Below are positions 30,606 to 41,579 of a stretch of 64,000 nt of DNA, in pieces. This stretch comes from Primula veris. Taxonomy: Eukaryota > Streptophyta > Magnoliopsida > Ericales > Primulaceae. The number at the start of each line of letters is the position of its first letter. Position 1 is the stretch's first letter. The notes below the pieces were generated by a model. It was given only the letters and a program-made list of their open reading frames with translations. It did not search any database and was not told the origin of the DNA. Both the position numbers and the translations under genes were made by a program. The stretch is taken from NCBI GenBank assembly GCA_963682055.1, contig OY821747.1, forward strand, positions 13,752,258 through 13,816,257. Reading direction: 5' to 3'.

Positions 30606-32549
30606 TTCAACACCTTTGATGAACTTGGCCAGGTATCCCGCATCGCCCCACAGGTTCATTTTCCACCGCAGGTTACGGCAGTGCTCGGTGAGGTGTCCGT
30701 AGTCCTCGTGATAGGTGCAGAAAAGCTTGGGGTCTCTATGCTCAGGGGGGGTAGCGAGCGGCTCTGGTCGTGAATACCAGCTTTCTCTGCGGATATTCTT
30801 AAGGATATCTTCAGCAGACAGGTTGAAAGAGTATCTCAATTCGACCGGTTCGAAGCCCACATGCTTTTCCCTTCCCTGGAATCGGCCTTGTTGTGACTGC
30901 TTGGCTGGTATAGGGTAGGTGAGCTGGAGTGGTTTATGTTCATTGACTGGTGTTGGGTATGCGATCTGGAGCGGTTTGGGCTCAGGTTCTCGTGGTCGCT
31001 CTACCCTGCTATGGACCTCGGGACCTTTGTCCTTTCTGGTCGGTTGGAATGTTTCTCCCTGGTTATTTCTAACTCTTTTGCGACCCACCTGTGCCTCTTG
31101 GCCGATTCTCTTCTTGGTAGAGTTCGGTTGAGGATACGCAGTTCGTCATTTTTATCGGTGAGGTGGGTACAATAGGCTAGCAAGGAATCAGTGGTCGGAA
31201 AGTTTTTGCCTATGAACTTCCTTCTCGCCCAATAGCCATTAGGGATGGAATTGATAAAGTTCTGGATGGCTATATTATTGGCGTACTGTGGAATCTGGTT
31301 TGCTACGTCGATGAAACGTATGCAGTAGTCGTTGAGCCTTTAATTTGGCATCATTGTCATTTTCAGAAGGGTTTCAATGCTAACCTTCTTCTTCCGATGA
31401 GCAGCGTATCGGGTGGAGTACGCTCTTAGCAGCTCCGCCCAGTCTCTTATAGAGCCCCGTGGTAAGTTATGGTACCATGACGAAGCCTCTTGGCCCAAAC
31501 TGTTTTTGAAAAACTTGCACATCAGTGCATGGTCATCACTCCACAGCTCCATCTTCGTCTTGTAGTGCCTCAGATGGTCTATGGGACAACTCCTCCCATC
31601 ATAGAGCCTGAACTCGGGGATGACGAACCCCACAGGATTGCGGTACCGCGTGATCTGTTCGGCACATGGGGTTTCTTGGCATACGTTCCAAGCCTGTTGG
31701 AACGCTTCATCCGTGGCTTGGTAGGGGGGTGTATCCCCCCTGATGTGGTGGTGGGCCGTATCCTCCCCCGATCATGTGTTCGAGATACCTACCGTCCTTC
31801 GGGTTTCTGTCGAGGACATGTTCCGTATGAGCGTTTGGGTGGACGAAGGTTGGAGGGATCGTTATCGGGACGTTGCCCCCTTGATGGGGCACTCCTGTAT
31901 CTGGTCGTCGGCCCGCCGCTTCCAAGGCGGCCCTATAGGCGGAATCTTCCGCTTCACGACGTGGGTCTTTGTCTGCATTGGCAGGTTGGCTATTCGGCAA
32001 TATGATGTCGGCTGCTGCCATGGCCGTCATACACACTGCCAGCTGAACTTGCAGTTGGGCGTTGTTCCCTTCATCGGCTAACGGAACAATATGTTGTACT
32101 TCCACCGTGGGTGGTGTAATCATCCTTGGTGGGTGAGTCGGTAGTCGGGACAACTGTTTGAGTGCATGATCCTCGGGCATGCCAAGCCGGTGAGCTTCGT
32201 TTGTTTGTAAACGAGCACCAGAGTTGACTGAGGCTGTTGGCAAAGGGACTCTTGAGCTCGGTCCTACCTGGGATCCGGGTATGCGTCTTCTTGCGTGCCT
32301 TAGTACGGGCAAGGCTTGTTCGTCTTCCGAGGACGTTTGGTATTCTTCGACGATCCCTTCAAGCTGTTGGGGTTGTTCGATCGGTTGTTCTTGGTGGACA
32401 TTGGAGGTTGTTGGTTGGTTTCCAGACTGGATAGCTTCGTATCTATCGCGGATGGCGAGTAGATCGTCGAGGTCTTGTTGGCTAATCTGCACGTGTTGGT
32501 TATTGGTTTCTACTATCTCGGGGTGGGTTTCTTCTACATTGGTCACCAT
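30600..32549 (-). pseudogene. Tat gag: capsid-like and zinc-knuckle regions (broken)
   Basis: Start ATG 32549 (MVTNVEETHPEIVETNN), 58 bases past the PBS. The N-terminus is Gln/Glu-rich, disordered in look. The gag core follows: FRLYDGRSCPIDHLRHYKTKMELW, EASSWYHNLPRGSI, LLRAYSTRYAAHRKKK (31340-31633). C-terminus has FCTYHEDYGHLTEHCRNLR (CX3H..GHX4C knuckle, about 30700). Lesions: frameshift near 31710-31730 in a C-rich run, TAA at 31337-31339, frameshift near 31120, and an insertion that removes the gag-pol junction. Same first 120 residues as the left fragment. Confidence 0.85.
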
Positions 32550-32606
32550 TGTCGCTCGTCTGGTAGAGTATTGGTATTCGAAATCTAAGCTAGTTGGGAA
32601 CTAGAT

Positions 32607-32626
32607 GATTCCCGGAGACGGCGCCA
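32607..32626 (-). promoter_or_regulatory. Primer binding site of the Tat element
   Basis: Minus-strand TGGCGCCGTC... two bases inside the 5' LTR. Resembles the complement of plant tRNA-Asp 3' end, from memory; a search against a tRNA set would settle it. Confidence 0.7.
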
Positions 32627-32628
32627 TT

Positions 32629-33159
32629 TGATAAAACCATAACTTTTGGCGGTGGCGTTAGGTTTTTCAACAATGATATAATATTAAATATATAATAAAT
32701 GGTGAACACTTCGGGATTTTTATTATTATTCTGCAATCGCCGTTGATCGGATTACAATTTCCTTGTAACAATCATGCTCGACTTAACTATTTGATCTCTC
32801 ATCTTGATCTTTCTCCTTCTTCTTCGGTACTCGGTTCTTTCTCTGTTCGGTTTATGTCTTGATGTAACAAGCTTTTGGCTAGTTTCTCTCTTTTCTCTAC
32901 TTATCTCTATATTTTTTGGATAGATTTTCTGGTCCCTTTCTTGGGGGGATACTTGGCTATTTATAGGCTATTATGCCTCCTAGGATGTTAACAAATGTCT
33001 CCATCTCATGGGTTTTTTCAGATATGGGTCCCTAGTTAAGTGGGCTTGGGCTTTTTGTAAAGGGGGTGATAACTCATTAAGCGTTGGATACCCAGTTATG
33101 ATATATGGGCTGATTAAGATCCGAATAGAATATTCGGGTCTAATTTTTATGTTCTATCA
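32629..33159 (-). repeat. Tat 5' LTR (right)
   Basis: 531 bp, TGATA..TATCA on the plus strand. Contains TATTTATAG near 32960. About 7 differences from the left LTR. Sequence right of it (AAGGG) does not match anything at the left border, as expected if the left end was lost. Confidence 0.9.
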
Positions 33160-33582
33160 AAGGGTCAGTCTGGTATTAAACTGAATTTCACACTAAAAAT
33201 TACATTAATTTTTACTCCTCAAAAGATCTTTACGGATACGGGCTATGAAAATGTGACGAACTAGTTACTGAGTTAGTCACCTAAAACCATAACTATTGCA
33301 TGAAGAAACAGGGCAGGTCCTAGTATGCGCCAAAACAGCCAATTTTCTTAGGTGCGGATGAACCGAAAAGTGCCAGAAAATAACAAAAATTAATAATATT
33401 TTTATATTAAGTTTTTTAGTAAAATTTTTATTATATACGGTAAATAGCTCTAGAATATGTTGAGTTTGGTTTCAGATTATGTTTCAAAACAAATTTTGGC
33501 TATAAAATGACCGGAATTACATTCAACTTACTTTTTCATGGAAACATAGTTATTTTTATTTCCGGGTAATGGTAAATAGTTA
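33160..33582. other. Unassigned AT-rich spacer
   Basis: Nothing recognised between the Tat 5' LTR and the Mutator-like element. Confidence 0.4.
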
Positions 33583-33591
33583 TAAAGTCAC

Positions 33592-35335
33592 GGGGAAATG
33601 CCAAAAAAGTCTCCACGTCAAATATTTCTAAAAAGTGCTATACCAAACATTTTGTTACATTTATGTATTACTTTCTATTTTTGGCTAAATTTTTTTATTT
33701 TTGACTTTTTTTTTTCTTATATAAAAACCAGCACACTGCACTCCAACTCTCTCTCTCCTCAACTATATTTTGGACCAATACTCTGACCCAACACTTGCCC
33801 ATGAATTGATGGCGACGGCGGTGGTCCCTCGGAGCTCCGGTGGACCGTCGCCATTGTTGCCAACCTGCACTCAAAAAAATTAAAAAAAATTAAATAAATA
33901 AAAATTAATAATTTTTTAAAAAAACTTATTTAAAAAATCCAGAAAATAATTTAAAATTCCTAAAATTTTGAAAAAACAAGTCAAAAAAATCAAATTGAGA
34001 AAAAAATACATATACAATCCAAAAAAATTGCATAAACAATCACGGAAACGTGCATACACAATCAAAAAAATGTGCATACACAATCTCCAACCTCAACTAA
34101 AAAAATTCAAAAACTTCAAAAAAAATCTAAAATTCAAAAAAAAAAAAGTCAAAATAAAGAAATCGATAAAAATGCATACACAATCGCAAAAAGGTGCATA
34201 CACAATATAAAAAATGCCTATACACAATTTGTAACTTCCACTCAAAAAAATCAAAAAACAATTAAAAAAAATCGATAAAAGTTCATAAATAATCCAAAAA
34301 ATGTGCGCATACAGAATCTCGAAAATGTGCATACACAATGCATAAAATGTGCATACACAATTAAAAAAATACCCATACACAATCGTGAAAAATGTTCATA
34401 AACAATCCAAAAAGTATGCATACACAACCATGAAAAAGATGCATACACAATTCAAAAGAGTTGAATACACAATCGTGAAAAAAATGTATGCACAGTCGAG
34501 AAAAATGGATACATAATCCGAAAAAATCATACACATCCAGAAAAGTGAATACATAACTATAAAAAGTGCATACACATCTAGAAAAGTGCTTGAACAATGC
34601 GAAAAAAGTGTATAAACAATGCAAAAAAAAATGCATGCACAATACAGAAAAAGTGCATACAAAATACAAAAAATGCATAAACAATGCGGAAAAAGTGCAT
34701 ACACAATGCGGAAAAATTGAATACAAAATACAAAAAATGCATACACATCTAGAAAAATGCATATACAATGCGTAAAAAGTGCATGAAAAATGCAGAAAAA
34801 ATACATACACATATAAAAAAGTGCATAAACAATGCGGAAAAAGTGCATAAACAATACAAAAAATGCATACACATTTTTGAATTGTATATTAACTTTTTTT
34901 ATTGTGTATGCATTTTTTTTATTGTGTGCCTTTTTTTCACGCGGATGCATATTTTTAATTTTTAATTTTTTTTAATTTTTTTTTTAATTTTTTTTTAATT
35001 TTTTGTGATTTTTATGATTTTTTTTTTAATTTTTGAATTTTTTTGAGTTGGGGTTGGGGTTGGCGGTGACGGGGTGGCTCGCCGAAGCTCCGACGACCTT
35101 TCCGGAGTTCCAACGGACCACCATCGTCTCCGCCAACCCATAGGTAAATGGTGGGTCGGGGTATAGATATAAATTTTAGTTGATAAAAGAGATAATTGAA
35201 GTGAAGTATAGTGATTTTTAGATGAGGGGAGATAAAGTTGAGTAGTAATAAAGTAGAAACTAAATATAATGAAAAGTTTGAAAGTATGTTTTTTTGAATA
35301 AAATTTAAAAATTATTACTTTTTTGGCATTTCCTT
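33592..35335. mobile_element. Non-autonomous Mutator-like element 1 with minisatellite core
   Basis: Bounded by TAAAGTCAC at 33583-33591 and 35336-35344, a perfect 9-bp target duplication, the Mutator hallmark. Termini are inverted: GGGGAAATGCCAAAAAAGT at the left and its complement at the right with the first two bases changed. Inside the ends lie GC-rich, partly inverted blocks (33790-33870 and 35045-35155: GATGGCGACGGCGGTGGTCC against GGCGGAGACGATGGTGGTCC), so the inverted repeat probably extends about 300 bp at lower identity. The centre is a minisatellite. No transposase. Confidence 0.8.
33960..34890 (+). repeat. GTGCATACACAAT minisatellite in Mutator-like element 1
   Basis: About 40 imperfect units of 17-24 bp: an A-run followed by (G)TGCATACACAAT(C/G). 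Reading frames across it are artefacts of the repeat on both strands. Confidence 0.85.
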
Positions 35336-35344
35336 TAAAGTCAC

Positions 35345-35917
35345 TCACCTAATACTATGAATATAAATATATAATTAAAATGGTATGAGTCAATTTTTTC
35401 TCATACAATGTTTGGAATGGCATTTTGTAAATCCTTTTCTATTTTTCTCCCTAAATATTATTATTTTATTTTTTAAAATATGGGCTATCAAGCAGGGAAG
35501 GAACTAAATAGGTACAGTCGGGGGCTGCACCCTCCGCCCTCCCATTATGAAAAAAATTGATGAAAAAATAAAAAAATTCTATTTATTTTGATCAAAACCT
35601 TTAAATTTTAATGTTTCAGCCGGAGACTTTTTTAGCAAATTATTTAAGCTTTAGGCCTCATCTCAAACATATTTAAGAAAAAATGTTTCTTTTAACAAGT
35701 GTATTTATTTTTTAGGCCCTTTCCTCTAACTAACCAAAAAAAAAATAAAAAAAAAACCAGAAAAATAATAAGAAAAAATATGAAAAAATAAAAGTAAATC
35801 CGAAAAAAGACGAAAACCCGAAAAACAAGAAAACATCTTAAAGATCCACTAAAAAAAATCATATTTTTAAAAAATATATGAGTTATTTAAAAAATAGTTT
35901 GTATCAATTTAAAATGG
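35345..35917. other. Unassigned AT-rich spacer
   Basis: A- and T-rich sequence without a gene or clear repeat; may belong to the flank of the minisatellite that follows. Confidence 0.4.
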
Positions 35918-36925
35918 GTTTCAGTCATTTTCCTACACTATATGGTCGTTATAGTTATTTTAAAAGAGTGCGAGACATTTTAAAAAGAGTCTAACTCATT
36001 TTAAAAGCAGTTTGAGTCATTCTAAAAAGTGTTTGAGTCATCTTAAAGATAGTACTCATCAATTTAAAAATAGTGAGTTATTTTAAAACATTATATGGTC
36101 GTTATACTCATTTTAAAATATTTTGAGTACTTTTAAAAACATTCTAAGTTAGTTTGAAACGAGGATGAATCATTTAATAACGGTTTAAGTCATTTTAAAA
36201 ACAATCCAAGTCATTTTAAAAAGAGATTAAGTCATTCTAAAAAGAGTATCAGTCATTTTAAAAAGAGTATAAGTCAATATAAAAAAATTCCAAGTCATTT
36301 TAAAACACGATATGTTCGTTATGGTCATTTTAAAAGATTGTGAGTTATTTTAAAAACAGTCTGAGCCATTTTAAAATACTCTATGACCGTTATAGTCACT
36401 TTAAAAAAAATCTGAGTCATATTCTGTTAAAGGTTCAAATACCTTACCATTAATGGTAAGGATGACTAACTCTTTATAAAACACATACTCGATCATTATC
36501 TAGTTGGTGTGGAATAATATACTCTAACACTCTTCCTCGCTCGTGGCCCGACATTTCAAGAGTCTTACGAGCGGATATATTAAATGGGTTGAGCTGAGCC
36601 CAACATCGCTAGGCCCGCTCTGATACCATATTAGAATCCATATTTGTTTACCATTAAAAAGGTCTCGTAATGGTAAGGATGGTTAACTCTTTATAAAGCA
36701 CAGACTCGATCATTATCTAGTCGATGTGGGATAATATACTCTAACATATTCAAAAAAGTTTGAGTCATTTTAAAAAATAGTCTGAGTTATTTTAAAAAAT
36801 AGTCGGTCATTTTTAAAACACTCAATGGTCGCTATAATCATTTTAAAAAAAAGTCTCGGTGATTTAAAAAAGAGTCTAATTAAATTATTTTAAAAAAAGT
36901 ATCACTCATTTTAAAAGAGTATTAA
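35918..36925 (+). repeat. GAGTCATTTTAAAAA minisatellite, interrupted by a TRIM
   Basis: Degenerate units of about 20-26 bp (GAGTCATTTTAAAAA plus 5-10 variable bases) at 35918-36420 and again at 36755-36925. A longer marker (TATGGTCGTTATAGTCA-like) recurs about 35941, 36090, 36308, 36390 and 36827, which suggests a higher-order unit. Confidence 0.7.
36425..36746 (-). mobile_element. TRIM (terminal-repeat retrotransposon in miniature)
   Basis: TATTC duplications at 36420-36424 and 36747-36751 flank a 322-bp unit that begins TGTTA and ends TAACA. Terminal direct repeats: 36425-36529 and 36629-36746 (shared GGTAAGGATG, AACTCTTTATAAA, CGATCATTATCTAGT, ATAATATACTCTAACA). The complement of TGGTATCAGAGCGGGCC, the standard initiator-tRNA-Met PBS, lies at 36612-36628 against the right repeat, so the element reads on the minus strand. 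No coding sequence. Confidence 0.85.
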
Positions 36926-37689
36926 TCGATATATAAGCCATGTATGTTAACCCGTATGTCATCGCGGTATATTTTATTCAATCGATATCTCTTATATAAA
37001 ATGGGAAGGTTAAAGCTATAAGCAGGACACAGACTAGAATGCCTGCTGAGTAGCTTGCCAATATAAGAATCAAGGGGAGCAAACAAGATCAAACTCAAAG
37101 AAATAAAATAATCAAGCGAGAGAATAAGAACAAAACTCTAAGACTCGTATTTAAAAAAGAAACATTAGCATAAAGAAAATAATGATAAATAATTATCTAC
37201 TTAATTCTCTAACAGAGCAAAAAACACGTGAATATAAATGACATGCAAGTCCACAAGTAATCAAGTAAAACATGACGTTAGAGTCTGAAACAACACGAAA
37301 GAACCCACACAAATACTGATGTAGAAACTTCTAATTGAGTATTTGGGTTTGATTTATAGTGATATGTATTTATTACTTGATTTGATTGTATTTGAACACT
37401 TTAATAATTACTTATGATTTTTTAGAGTTCACTTTTTTTGAACTTATATCCAGTTTTGGTTGATATTGGGACTTAGTCTAACGTAACAATTAGGAATTTA
37501 GTTAATGCGATATTCTGAGGGCTTTATTGACTGTTCTAAATTGTATTCTGGTATTGAGGGCGACGGGAATAGTGTTTGATTGGTAATCAACGTGACAATT
37601 TGAATTTTGAGTACTTCGTCTTTAATTTCTTCTGTGGGAATAGTTGGTTCTGTAGCCATTTAGACATTTGGGATGTTGAGAAAAGGGTC
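36926..37689. other. Unassigned AT-rich spacer
   Basis: No gene or clear element seen. Confidence 0.4.
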
Positions 37690-38309
37690 TGTATAATAAC
37701 CTGAATTTTCGTAGAAAAATACCGGTGTAAAGAGAAATTATTGTCCAAATTGGCTAGATATGTGAGTACATATATGGTATATAAGTTAAGAAAACTCTTC
37801 TTACTATCAACAAGGCCTTTTAAAACCGTGTGGCCAGAGAAACGATGACGAAATCGGGCTAAAGCGGACAGTATTGATGGTAGTAAGCAAATGGTGACAG
37901 TCTGGTTGAAGGACCGGATCGTTGCAACTATTATGAGAGCCGCTATCTGGCCGATAGTGTGTGAACCACCCCCGGAAGGACGGCGTGCCCGATAAGGATG
38001 TCGTGCCTAAAGGGAAGAAGTGTAAAAATCCGGATTTTCGTAGAAAAATGCCGGTGTAAAGAGAAAGTATTGTTCCACATTGACAAGATGTGTGAGTACC
38101 TATGTGGTATATAAGTTAAGAAAATCATCCTTACTGTTAGACTTATATTATTACACATCGATATAATATCGAGTTATATTATCCCACTATCACCAATGTC
38201 TTTTAAACTCGTGCGATCCGAGAAACGATGACGAAATCGGACCTAAGCGGACAACATTAATGGTAGTAAGCAGATGGTGACAATCTGATCGGATGACCGG
38301 ATCTTTACA
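37690..38309 (+). mobile_element. Second TRIM-like element
   Basis: Direct repeats 37690-37926 and 38021-38309 share ATTTTCGTAGAAAAAT, CCGGTGTAAAGAGAAA, GTATATAAGTTAAGAAAA and GAAACGATGACGAAATCGG; both start TGTA and end CA. A degenerate PBS (TATTATGAGAGCC, compare TGGTATCAGAGCC) follows the left repeat and a purine tract (AAAGGGAAGAAG, 38009-38020) precedes the right one. The right repeat holds an extra ~50 bp. No matching target duplication found. Confidence 0.65.
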
Positions 38310-38735
38310 GTCTAAATACTAGTTAAATGGTATCGTGACTTTCTGATAGATTTGGACTCAAGTTTCGACAGACCTACTATGACCATATTTATTAATTTTG
38401 ATTATACGGAGATTGGATGGAAAGGGATCAAGATGAGTTCTCTGGAAAATAAATTAGTAATTATGTTTGTGTTGTTATGTAATCATTTGCTTGTAATTTG
38501 TATTTCTGGCTCGACTTTGCTTTGGGATAAGCCTACTTTTATAGCACAACAACTTAGATTGTATTAATTTTTGTTGTTAGACAGACAATCGAGCAGGGGA
38601 TAGTTTTTAGTTTCTATGCTCTAGGTAGTGGCTTTTGCTACTAGAGTTTCTGCTAACTGTATTGATGGGTTGATATATACTACACGCTTAAATTAAAAAA
38701 TTAAAAAAACACACAAATACTGCCCTGCTGATAGT
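38310..38735. other. Unassigned AT-rich spacer
   Basis: No gene. The part just before 38735 could be upstream LINE sequence decayed beyond recognition. Confidence 0.35.
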
Positions 38736-39190
38736 GGCGGGGTTTTTAGAAATGATTTCGGTAATATTGTTTTTTGCTTTTTCGAATAATTTAGGTGTTA
38801 ACACTAATACTTATGCTGAAATTTATGCTTTATATATATGTGGGTCTACATATTTGTTTTTCTTAGGATTTGAATAATGTTATCGTAGAAACTGATTCTT
38901 TACTTATAAGTAATTGGTGGCATGGTGCTGTCTCGATTGTAATATTTGTTTTATAACACAGGGTAAGGTCCCAAAATTATTAATAAAATTGGGGTACTGT
39001 CTCTTTGCTTAAAAAAAAAAAAAAATTAAAAATTGATGGCATGGTATTTCTAATCCTCCTTTGAAATTCACCAATCTCTGGGAGGATATTTGTAGCCTTA
39101 TGGACTATGTCAGTATATAAGCTAAACAAGGCTCTGGTAATATATCTCATAGCTATTTTTATGAGTACGAGCGACCTTCTAAGTGTATAC
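38736..39190 (+). pseudogene. LINE RNase H fossil
   Basis: Read in three shifted frames it gives GGVFRNDFGNIV, GVNTNTYAEIYAL, VIVETDSLLISNWWHG and, after a nested insertion, PPLKFTNLWEDICSLMDYV and AKQGSGNIS. These match the RNase H domain of the LINE at 12926-13370 (GGIIRDDKG, NTNTYTELIAI, YVETDSEILYNWW, AKQGANG) step by step. It comes from a related but distinct LINE. Confidence 0.75.
38927..39030 (+). mobile_element. Short retroposon (104 bp) nested in the LINE fossil
   Basis: Flanked by AATTGGTGGCATGGT (38912-38926) and AATTGATGGCATGGT (39031-39045), a 15-bp duplication with one mismatch. It ends in an A-rich tail (39011-39030) after AATAAAATTGGGGTACTGTC. This fits a SINE or a severely 5'-truncated LINE. 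Confidence 0.75.
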
Positions 39191-40177
39191 TGATCATATT
39201 TTAAATTTACAAAATATACCTAAGTTTAGATTTATGAATTAGTTTTCTGGTTTTACCGCATGAGGATATTAATCTGATGACTTTGATTCGTTTACTAATC
39301 TTTCTTATTTTAACGAAAATGTATTGTTTTGATCCTCTAGAACACTTACGGTCTCCAAAATAATTAGGTGAGAGTCTTTTTCTGGCAATTAAACTAGTCT
39401 CTTATGTTATTTTCTACTATACAAACCTCCAACAAAATGGTAAACTAATCAATCTGAAAGAAATTAACAAGTTTGACCACGTGTTAGATACGAAAGAAAT
39501 TAAGAAACTAGTATGATAGAAAACTAGTCAAAGTTTGGCTTAAGCGCCCAACAATAGCAACGACTTTCGGTTTGATTATTAGCAACACGTAAAAGAACAT
39601 TAGCAATTATATAATTCAGAATTATTAATTCCACTCAAAGCAAAAAATTAAATAATAAGTATATTAGCAAATTTTAAAACGTAATATATATCACTATACA
39701 CAAACAAAACAAAACAAATATAAAATCACAACTTATATATAGGTGTTAATGAAAGTAAATATATAACTAAAAATGGTTGGTTTAGATTGTTTCGGTTTAC
39801 AACTATTAAAACCACAAACCCGAACAAATTATATTAGTTTGACAATTTTGAAACCGGACAAAATAAATTACTAGTCGATTTAGCTATGTTTTTGATCGAA
39901 TCGGTTATGTTTTTTTATCTCTTTGGCTCGGACCTCGGTGAGGTCTGAAGGGGTCGGTGTATGTACACTCACGACTTATTTATGTTTTTATGGTCTTATT
40001 AAATATGGAGTTGTAGCAGTTGTAAAAGCTTCCAATGACGAGTCAAAAAATATCATGTTTTTATTCCCCAACATAACCGGACGGTGTCAATGAGGAAAGT
40101 TCTTAAGGGAATGCTAGTAAAATTGAGTTTTATGCACATGAGGGAAGAGAATAAGACATTGTATAGACAAATAAAAG
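39191..40177. other. Unassigned AT-rich spacer
   Basis: Nothing supported. Confidence 0.4.
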
Positions 40178-40336
40178 ACGTGTTTGTTGGCAATTTTTTG
40201 GTTCTAAAATCGGATTTTAAAAATATGTTTTAATAATTCATTGAAAAATTATGTTTTAAAATTTTTGATTTTTTAGATTTTTCAGCATAAAAATCAGATT
40301 TTTAGAAACTGAATAATCTAAGTTGTCAAACACGCA
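40178..40336. mobile_element. Possible short MITE
   Basis: Ends are inverted: ACGTGTTTGTTGGCAA at the left against TTGTCAAACACGC at the right, and internal AAAATCGGATTTT/AAAAATCAGATTTTT also pair. ACAAAT occurs just outside both ends. It could be a hAT-type MITE of ~160 bp; evidence is thin. Confidence 0.3.
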
Positions 40337-41579
40337 CAAATTTTTAAAATTCAAAATCCAAAAATCAAGTAAAAATATATGTTGCCAACTCAATTATAAT
40401 AAATTGATAAATAACACTCCTTTGAAAGATAAAAAATTGAAACCATCCTTAAATTTTGATTATTTAAAATTCAAGAACAAAGTAAAAAACTCTGTTTTTA
40501 ATTTGATTAATGATAGGAGAAAAAATCAATGGTACGGACTAAATGTGAGTCCTTAGATTTACTTGATGTATTTATGAATATGTGTGTCTCACTAAGACCA
40601 TTTGCACTTATTATCTATTTTACAAATTGTGTATAACATATTTAGCTACAGCAGATCATATAAATTATATATCTATTTTACAGATTTTTTTTCTCCTCAA
40701 CATCTAAATTACATTTTATCAAACATACATTTTATCAAATACACATTTTATATGTACATACAATTCAAAGGGGTCAAAACAAACAAAAAACATATATAGT
40801 AACCAATAAAAAAAACATTTAATCTAGTTACTTCATTTTAAAATAAAGTTGAATAAAATTAAAAATAAATAGTTAATATATTCAAGTAGATAAAAATAAT
40901 TTAATCTGAAAATAATGTAAAATGACATAATTTTCTACACAAACTCATATAATTAATTGGTTAGATACTTCCATTTTCATAATTCAGCTAGCCGTCGTAG
41001 AATTTTCCAACGAATAATGTTTTCAATGTCACTGTGGATGGACAAAAGGGAAAAAAAAAAGTTCATGTTGTTTCACACAAATTTTCACTAAATGCTAAAT
41101 ATATAAAAAAATTAATGCGAATCAAATTAGAATTTATTATTCAATAATTTTGCGGGTACAATTATTCGGATTTGATGAATAACTTTGCAGTTTTGTTGAT
41201 TTCGTTGATAAATTTTATGCTTTTCAGATTTGGTGAACAATATGTAGATTTTGATATAGAGAAACGTGTTTTTACTTTTGCGTAGTCGTTCCTAAAGATC
41301 GAATGTCGGTTTGTTAAACATTTCTTATGTGGAGTTTTTCAAATTTGGTGAAAAAGTTTGAAGAGTTTTATTTGCAAAAATGTCTTGCTTCTTTCTTGTA
41401 GTTGTTTGTCAAAATCGAAGTCAGATTTGTTGCAGAATTTCTTCAGATTTGGTAAAAAACTTGAAAATTTTGATCCGTAGAAACGCTTTAGTTGCTGATT
41501 TTAAACGTTCTTGAAGATAAAATGTCAAGTTTATTGCAGATTTGTTGTAAAATTTGAAGGCATTCATTGAGTCCGGAGT
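40337..41579. other. Unassigned AT-rich region
   Basis: 41160-41560 has loosely repeated phrases (CAGATTTGGTGAA, AAATTTGAAG, TTGTTGCAGA), perhaps an old repeat. No gene. Confidence 0.35.

Larger units (their letters stand above)
14349..33159 (-). mobile_element. Tat-lineage Ty3/Gypsy retrotransposon with extra half-unit at its 3' side
   Basis: Minus-strand element. Right to left: 5' LTR (32629-33159), PBS (32607-32626), gag (30600-32549), a 1.2 kb foreign insertion (29430-30605), protease/RT/RNase H/archaeal-type RNase H/integrase (25418-29181), tandem repeat (24668-25312), a roughly 9 kb region of opposite-strand genes (15564-24404), purine-rich tract, 3' LTR (14795-15325). Past the 3' LTR a second PBS and gag start (14349-14792) follow, so LTR-internal-LTR-partial internal. 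Two RNase H domains plus antisense ORFs between pol and 3' LTR are marks of the Tat clade (Retand/Grande-like). LTR-to-LTR span is 18,365 bp. Confidence 0.85.

Noticed and set aside
33968..34965. Several long open frames on both strands
   Set aside because: They follow the minisatellite (repeated CIHNxxK or CVCTFYAL phrases) and reflect its composition, not a gene.
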